From Cryptomeria japonica (Eukaryota; Streptophyta; Pinopsida; Cupressales; Cupressaceae), in contig NC_081407.1 in assembly GCF_030272615.1 (NCBI RefSeq), forward strand, positions 315,672,456-315,732,455: a stretch of 60,000 nucleotides of DNA. Direction: 5' to 3'. Position 1 is the stretch's first letter; the number at the start of each line of letters is the position of its first letter. The notes beneath the pieces are model-generated. The model was not told the DNA's origin. It was given only the letters and a program-made list of their open reading frames with translations, and did not search any database. The translations under genes were made by a program, and so were the position numbers. Below, piece by piece: positions 54,126-60,000 of the stretch.

Positions 54126-54167
54126 CTCGGATCTCCTCAAGTGGTTAAGCTTATTCTAGAGGATCTG

Positions 54168-54179
54168 GATTTGATACCA
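54168..54179 (-). promoter_or_regulatory. E4 primer binding site (decayed)
   Basis: On the minus strand TGGTATCAAATC matches the tRNA-Met site over its first eight bases, two bases inside the LTR end ACAAT. Confidence 0.75.
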
Positions 54180-54181
54180 AT

Positions 54182-55640
54182 TGTTAGAAGCAATAATGAA
54201 GGAAAAATGAGAGGGGGGTGAATCGATTTTCACTGAATCTATAAATTTAACCATAGAAAATAAATTTCATAAATTCTAGCAATAACAGAGATATTCACAA
54301 CACACAACACCAAGATTTTGACATGAAAAACTCGGTTAAGGGAAAAACCACAGTGGGAACCTACCCATAATAAGATGATACTTTGTAGTAGTATGTGAAA
54401 ATATTACAATGGGGAATGAACATGTATTCAGGAATAGTGCCTAGAGCTTACTGCTCAAAATATAATGACCCAAAAGGCTACAACCCTCAGAGAAGTCTCA
54501 TTGACTTACAACAAGATTTGGACTACAATCCAGTAGGAATGAACTACAATAATAGCATCTCCAAATGCTTGATGATAGTTTTGGTTAAGCATAGTTGTCT
54601 TCTCTGCAACACCAATCTCTCCTCAATGCACTACATCGAAAGATGAATCCTTGTTTTCACATACACCACTCTCTAATAATGCAGACATGACCTTGATACC
54701 CAAATTACCTGACAATATCACCTATTTATACAATTTATCAACCTTGATAACAAGGTCGGATAAACCCTCAACTCATAATTACAAAATTACATTACATGAT
54801 ACAAAGAACGACCTCCAGACCAATATAATGATTTACATGACATAAGATGGACCTAATTCAAATTCTCAAACACACAACACCATCAAAAATCATGCCAAGA
54901 TCAACCGTACAACATGAAGAACATCACCGATTTAGAAAAATCACCAAAGACTTGCACAATGATCAATGCAAATAATCAGGACAAATAGGAAATAATTAGA
55001 AAACACTAGAAATCGTGTTAGAATCATCAATTACAACTCCACCAACATCACTTATCAAATATTTATCTGTGAATATTTGAAACTCAAGAACACTCAAATA
55101 GAAACAACTGTTACAAAGAAAGATAACTTGAGGAGAACCAAATCATGAACCATATGAAATGAAGATACACAAGACTACCCCAAACAATATCCCAAAAGCT
55201 TAGATCAAGATCTAATCACATCAGAATCTACCAGAGGAAATATTGAACTCTACAAAGCACTGATCAGATAAACAAACTCTGAAACCAAATCATATGATAT
55301 GATCAATTAAGCTTCCTAGATCACCAACACTAGCACAAAAGATTATAATGATACTAAAGATACTCCATACACAAAACCTTAATCACAATGAACCAATCTG
55401 AAATCACCAGAGTAGGAATATCTTGACATCAATAACAACAACATATTGTAGCAGCAACAATGTCCAACAATGAATTCATCATGGACCCTATTGAGGACAT
55501 ACAACACACATTCCTCTTCATTGAATATGAGAAAGTGAATGAATTGCGCAAAACCTTTGTCATGAAGAATTTTGTGTTTTGGATTCAAATTACCTAAACT
55601 ATTCGCCAAATGCTAGTTATAAAGGGATAACTATTGGCAT
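54182..55640 (-). repeat. E4 5' LTR
   Basis: Starts TGTTAGAAGC at 54182. On the minus strand it has the pyrimidine run CACCCCCCTCTC (complement at 54210-54221) near its end and the GTGGTTTTTCCC block (complement near 54345). The right boundary is uncertain; E6 begins at 55642-55644 and may have inserted within this LTR. The small plus frames 54395-54845 are not genes. Confidence 0.7.
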
Positions 55641-55643
55641 ATG

Positions 55644-57123
55644 TGTAGAGTTTGATGACATGATGATATTGTATGATTGTCATTGATGTCAATATGTTGA
55701 AGAGTGAACCGGTATATTGAAGTAAGCAACTTGCAAACGAACCGGTATGATGTAGTGAACCGGTATATGTGGAAAAGTGAAGCGGTATGTCTGTCCAAGT
55801 GAATTGGTATGTTGGAATGTGAACCGATATATGGAATGTTTTGTATCAAGGTTTCATATGGTATGACTACCGGTTGGTAGTCTTAGCTTCAGGGTTTCTG
55901 GTTGAAGTGTTCCAAGCCTATGTGATTGAACTGATGATATTGTGTGATGAGTTAGCATTGTAATGAAGAATAGATTGTGTTGCCATGTTAGCCTTGTGCA
56001 CGTGAAGGATCTTGCATGAAGGAGATTGATCCTATCTACCTCGGGAATGTGCAAAGTCTCTATAAACGGTGGAGAATGTGTGATGGGTTATCTACCTCCA
56101 AGAAGCGGTGAAAAATGATTGATAGAGAATGTATTGAGATATGTTCAAGACTATTGTATTCAATGCAAAGTGTTCAATGGTCAGGATTGAACCGACTGAA
56201 TTGCTTAACCTATTAGGGTTTATGCTACCGACCTATCTATTTCCTATAAGGTCGATGTTGTTTTTCATGTTGAGGTTGTTGGCAAATGTTGTGTGTGTAT
56301 CTAAGTGCAGAGATACGTGATTCTTGCCAGACCAGATAAGAGACTAGATACCTGCAGAGTGTGATTGCAGAAGGAAGGAACTGAAGCGGAACTGCATTGG
56401 CATTGAGTGTTGTTACTAGATCACTATAATACCTGCTGATCTCTAACCACTTCAACAGTTGGAAAATCCCTTAATAGGGTAGCTTTAACCAGGTTGTTGT
56501 AAATCCTTGAACAGGGTGACTCAAAATCATTGAGTTCTTAAAATCCTCCAACAAGGTAACCTTTAATAGGGTTTAACCCTTAACTAGGTATTTAGCCATC
56601 CCTTAACCGGGTGATCCCTAGCAGGGTCGGTTCCTAACAAAACCTATTGTAACAGTCTTTAACCGAACCAGGCTCCTAACAGAGCGGACTTCAAAAGGGT
56701 TCAAAGAACAACTTGTGGGTATTCATCCCCACCGTGGTTTTTCCCAGTTGGGTTTCCATGTGAAAAATATGTGTCATGTGTGATGCCTTTTCATGTGATG
56801 CTTTGTTATTTTTATGTCAAGAGGTAAATCATGTTGAATTACCAGGTTATTATATTTTTGATTGTAGAGTACTAGTGTATGCGTATGGGTGAAGTGGAAA
56901 TAAGATGTTAGATTGTGTGGAAAGCTAAGTGTTACCGGTTTAGGTCCTTCACCATCTCACTGTGTTTAACCAATAGTAATCTGGTTTAGACCAGTGTTAG
57001 TGACTACCAGTCAAGTGCTCTATTTGTAGTCAAACTAGTTAAGGAAAAGTGATTTTTTCCTGTATTAATTCACCCCCCCTCTCAGTACCGGTTTGGTACT
57101 AACTGTTCATCATTTACTCATCA
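55644..57123 (+). repeat. E6 5' LTR (Ty1/copia, plus strand)
   Basis: Starts TGTAGAGTTTGATGAC (or TGTG two bases earlier) and ends TTTACTCATCA at 57123, next to a perfect primer site. It has GATTGTCATTGATGTCAATA near its start, GTGGTTTTTCCCAGTTGGGT at 56732 and CACCCCCCCTCTCAG at 57071, the same landmarks as the E2 LTR. Repeated GAACCGGTAT words lie at 55706-55830. The 3' end of E6 lies beyond the window. Confidence 0.85.
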
Positions 57124-57125
57124 AT

Positions 57126-57137
57126 TGGTATCAGAGC
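57126..57137 (+). promoter_or_regulatory. E6 primer binding site
   Basis: TGGTATCAGAGC, a perfect tRNA-Met type site two bases after the LTR. Confidence 0.95.
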
Positions 57138-57194
57138 ATCCTCTAGGTCCTCTGTGTTGTAATCTTAACGGCTTGAGGGAAATATCCTAGTCTA

Positions 57195-57524
57195 ATGATA
57201 AAGATGGAAGGTCCAAAGTTCAACAAAGATAACTTTAAAATATGGAAGGACATAATGAAGATATACATCAGAAGCATGGGTGCTCAACACTGGAGCTATG
57301 TTGAGAATGCTTATGTAATCCCTACTGGTACTCTCACCAATGATCAAAAGAGAGATTCAAGAGAATGGGCAAGTCATGGAAGCCCTAATCAGCAGTTTAT
57401 CTGACATTAAGTTTATTGATGTTCAGGATAAAGAGAATCCCAAAGAAGTATGGGATGCGCTTGAGAATATCTATGGCAGTGATGAGCATGTAAAACAAGC
57501 TAAGGAAGAAAGTCTTAGGGGAAA
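57195..57524 (+). pseudogene. E6 Gag, N-terminal fragment
   Basis: Starts MIKMEGPKFNKDNFKIWKDI and reads MGAQHWSYVENAYVIPTGTL; a one-base loss near 57354 shifts the frame, which then reads EIQENGQVMEALISSLSDIK, PKEVWDALENIYGSDEHVKQ and EESLRG, where E7 enters. It closely resembles the Gag of Copia-A and Copia-B. The remainder should lie beyond E7, outside the window. Confidence 0.85.
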
Positions 57525-59040
57525 TGGTGAAGGAGCACCTAGTTGAGTCAAAACTCCATTTTTTTTGGTATTTCATGCTTATATGTTTGTAAAGTCTTGT
57601 GCTAGGTTGTTTTTTTTTTTTAGGTTTTTTGAGTCATTTGTAGTGGTTTTGATCTCATTTTGGGCTTGAGAGATCAAATATTGCATTCCAGGCCTTGAGT
57701 TGACAATTTTTGGCCAAAATGTGAAAAATGGCCAAAAAGATCTCCTAATGGTTTTAAGAGCATTGAAACATTTTTTTTTAGTGTTTCTAAGCATTTCTAA
57801 GTTGTTTAGTCAAGTTGATGAGTTAGATTGTGAAAAATGCATCTTGGAGCAAGAAAAGTTGCCATTTGGCTTAAGAAAGCTATCAAAATTGTCTTTTTCT
57901 TGAAAAATGTAATTTTGAAGCCTCTTGTCCATACAAGGGCATGTAGAGAAACTTGAGAAACTATATAAGGCCTCCCTTTTCCTTGGAAAGGGTTGGTGAT
58001 TGCACTTACAATTGGAACTTAATACAAATCAAGTGTTTTTGGCTTTTATGATTGTTTTTCTTCCTTTTTGAGAGGCAGTCCATACTGTAGCTATACAATC
58101 CATACTGTGCCTTTTGGGAAGTTGAGATTTTGTTGTATTAGGACTTCTCATGTACTTGTTTCATTGATTTTTCTTTTGCAAAGTGCTTATTCAAAAAGTT
58201 TTGTAAACGGTGCATTTGCTGCCCTGCCAGGGGTTTGGAGTTGTAAGATGCATCAACTTGGTTGATCCAGGTTTGGGAACCCTCCTATGGATTCTACCAA
58301 GTTGATCCATGTGTATATAATGTATATATTTTTCTTTTTGTGCCAAAAGAATGGTTTGAAGATGCTATTGAGTGATTACTAGGCAAGTGTTTGTCATTTG
58401 GCTAGTAACTTGCTCAAAGTTTGCACTCAAAGGTAATTGAGTGAGAAAATGATTGTAACAATGGTCTCGACATGTGACCAAGAATTGAAGCACCATCTTG
58501 ATGTATTAGAATAATTTACACCTTGTAATCATTCCCATTTTGTAGACAAAACAGCGAGTTCACTATTTTTGGGAAAGTTGTTGTCATTTTGCTTAATGGA
58601 ATGCTTTTAAGCATCATCCACACCTTGGAAAACTAAGGGAAATGTAATAGGAGTTATTCTAATGCTTCTTAGACCTCTTTGAGGTATTCTCTCTATACAA
58701 AATTATTCCTTGTGCAGGTTTTAAAGAGGAGACAACAATTGACTGCCAAAAGACAATGAAAAGATAGTGACAACGACTGTTTTCCTTCTGTTTGCCAAGT
58801 TTTTGGCATAATACCAGTCCAGCTAAGTCAGGGGAAGCTTAAATATGGTGTGGTAGAGGTAACCAAGCAGCCAAGGAGTTTGAAACAATTCCAAAGGAGT
58901 TTAACTATGGTGGAAGCACTCAAAACCCTACAAAACTCTCAATTTATGTCACAAAAAGTGGACAATCTAAAAACCACTATAACAATGAGCTAAACCTCAT
59001 AAATCCTTGAGCACTCAACCCTAAAACATCATCCCTATCA
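57525..59040 (+). repeat. E7 5' LTR (Ty3/gypsy, plus strand)
   Basis: TGGTGAAGGAGCACC at 57525 to ATCATCCCTATCA at 59040 (1516 bases), followed by a primer site. Its left edge is set by where the E6 Gag frame ends (expected GKF after ESLRG), with GGAAA as the probable TSD at 57520-57524; the right copy is outside the window. The plus frames at 57700-58265 lack motifs. A possible TATA-like TATATAAGG is at 57961. Confidence 0.8.
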
Positions 59041-59043
59041 TAG

Positions 59044-59055
59044 TGGTATCAGAGC
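59044..59055 (+). promoter_or_regulatory. E7 primer binding site
   Basis: TGGTATCAGAGC three bases after the LTR. The tRNA-Met site is used by many plant Ty3 elements and by copia elements; the Gag that follows is of Ty3 type. Confidence 0.9.
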
Positions 59056-59092
59056 CAACAAAATATTTAGGAGAAATATGCATTAGGAAAAC

Positions 59093-60000
59093 ATGGTGAC
59101 CAATGCAGAATTGGCTAAGAAGGTAGAGGACCAAGAAGAGGAAAATAGGGCACTCAGAGAAAGACTAGACCAACTAGCAATGAAACTAGCTGAAGTAGCA
59201 GTCAAAATTGAAGAAGTCTAGGATAAGGTTGGAGATCAGGGTAAAATGATGGCAATAGAGGATGAAGTCCCCATGCCTGACCCTGTCATTGAGCAAGAAC
59301 CATTCTTGAAATCCTTGAGAGCTATGAGTGGTAAGACCTTAGAAGGAGTGGCTCTTTTCAGTGGGAAGATGGATTTAGATTCTCTAATAGAGTGGATCGA
59401 AGGGTTAGAAAACCATTTTGAGTGTGATGGAGTGACCGAAGCACAAAAGGTCAAGGTGGAAAAATCAAGGCTGAGAGGGGCAGCCTTAACATGGTGGAAG
59501 TTCATCCAAGAGGAAAGGGTGAAAGTAGGCAAGCAACCACTAGCCACCTGGAAGGCAATGGTAGCCAAAATCAAAGAGACCTACCTTCCTGAAGACTATG
59601 AGATACAACTTCACAAGAAAAGAAAAAACTTGAGACAGAAAGACCTAGATGTCAGTAGCTACACTGAAGAATTTCAGAAACTGTGCATGGGATCCAGAGT
59701 AGTGGAGGATGAGAGTATCAAAGTGGCAAGGTATTTGAATGGGCTAAGATGGAACATCCAGGAGGAGATGAGCTTGTTATGCCCACAAACAGTACACAAG
59801 TGCTATCAATTGGCACTTAAGGTGGAAGAGAAAGGTAGGAGAAAGCAAGAGCAAAACAATAGAGGCCGAGGTAGGGGAAGAGATGGCAGAGGCCATAGAG
59901 GCAGTTTTGGGGGAAGAAGCATAGATCAACGATCCTAGGGAGAATCTAAACTTCTAGAGCAAAGTGGGGATTCTTAGAAAAAACCCAACTATAGGAGTAG
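59093..60000 (+). pseudogene. E7 Gag (Ty3/gypsy), runs off the window
   Basis: ATG at 59093 opens MVTNAELAKKVEDQEEENRA, a coiled-coil-like stretch, and a TAG at about 59219 (a Trp codon by one base in VWDK) interrupts it. The open frame 59246-59938 holds the Ty3 Gag core: LEGVALFSGKMDLDSLIEWI, LRGAALTWWKFIQEERVKVG and YLPEDYEIQLHKKRKNLRQK, then an RG-rich RGRGRDGRGHRGSFGGRS. The frame continues past TAG at 59936 (GESKLLEQSGDS, TAG) to the window end, where the zinc knuckle would be expected. Two or three point nonsense changes only, so it is a fairly recent copy. Confidence 0.9.

Larger units (their letters stand above)
39210..55640 (-). mobile_element. Ty1/copia retrotransposon (E4), split by E5
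   Basis: The 5' LTR (54182 to about 55640), primer site, gag, protease and first part of integrase lie to the right of E5; integrase core onwards and RT lie to its left, ending at 39210 where the E8 LTR begins. RNase H and 3' LTR are absent. The two halves join in frame once E5 and one TSD copy are removed. All pieces carry stops or shifts. Confidence 0.9.

Noticed and set aside
39210-57524. Endogenous pararetrovirus instead of retrotransposons
   Set aside because: Integrase, LTRs with TSDs and copia or gypsy gene order are present; no movement or coat protein motif of that virus family is seen.

Overview
The window is dense, AT-rich repetitive plant DNA. It is made almost entirely of LTR retrotransposons of both orders (Ty1/copia and Ty3/gypsy), nested in one another, plus one decayed hAT DNA transposon. 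LTRs of 1.0 to 1.7 kb, copia primer sites matching the initiator tRNA-Met site (TGGTATCAGAGC), and layered insertion with heavy nonsense decay point to a seed plant with a very large, slowly purged genome. A gymnosperm such as a conifer is my best guess, but it is inferred from style only. I found no convincing cellular gene, rRNA or tRNA gene.

Layout, left to right. 1-1440: unassigned. 1460-6640: minus-strand Ty3/gypsy pol (called E1: integrase, RNase H, RT), split by a plus-oriented copia LTR unit at 2605-4098. 6849-9540: plus-oriented LTR of the E5 type (L1), itself split by a minus-oriented LTR at 7850-9050 (S1). 9541-11190: internally deleted hAT transposase pseudogene. 11895-18638: minus copia element (Copia-A) with a truncated left LTR. 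18639-37800: an older minus copia element (Copia-B), broken by three insertions: Copia-A in its RT, gypsy-like E3 (21844-29648, TSD CCCTC) four codons into gag, and plus copia E2 (30161-36848, TSD ATGAA) inside its 5' LTR. 37821-39209: E3-like LTR on the plus strand (E8). 39210-about 55640: minus copia E4, split by E5 (40990-52407, TSD GTCAG) exactly in the integrase codons for HTD|LCGP. 55644-57524: plus copia E6 (LTR and gag start), entered by the LTR and gag of a plus Ty3/gypsy element (E7, 57525 to the window end).

Two elements stand out. E3 keeps LTRs, primer site and polypurine tract but codes only for Gag plus a protease-like domain and a charged tail, in one 3.4-kb reading frame with no RT or integrase. 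E5 is the youngest insertion (about eight substitutions and one 6-base indel between 1.56-kb LTRs by eye). It codes only for a roughly 990-codon Gln/Pro-rich protein that I do not recognise, again without RT or integrase. Both use the same primer site, which is not the tRNA-Met site, and E5 shares a duplicated 3' motif with E1. The best hypothesis is a set of non-autonomous elements moved in trans by an E1-like gypsy partner. E5 also carries a phased array of six 11-base motifs beside its primer site and an inverted set of the same motif on the other side of the element.

All reading frames were judged by eye; LTR ends with matching TSDs are firm, while ends without TSDs are approximate.
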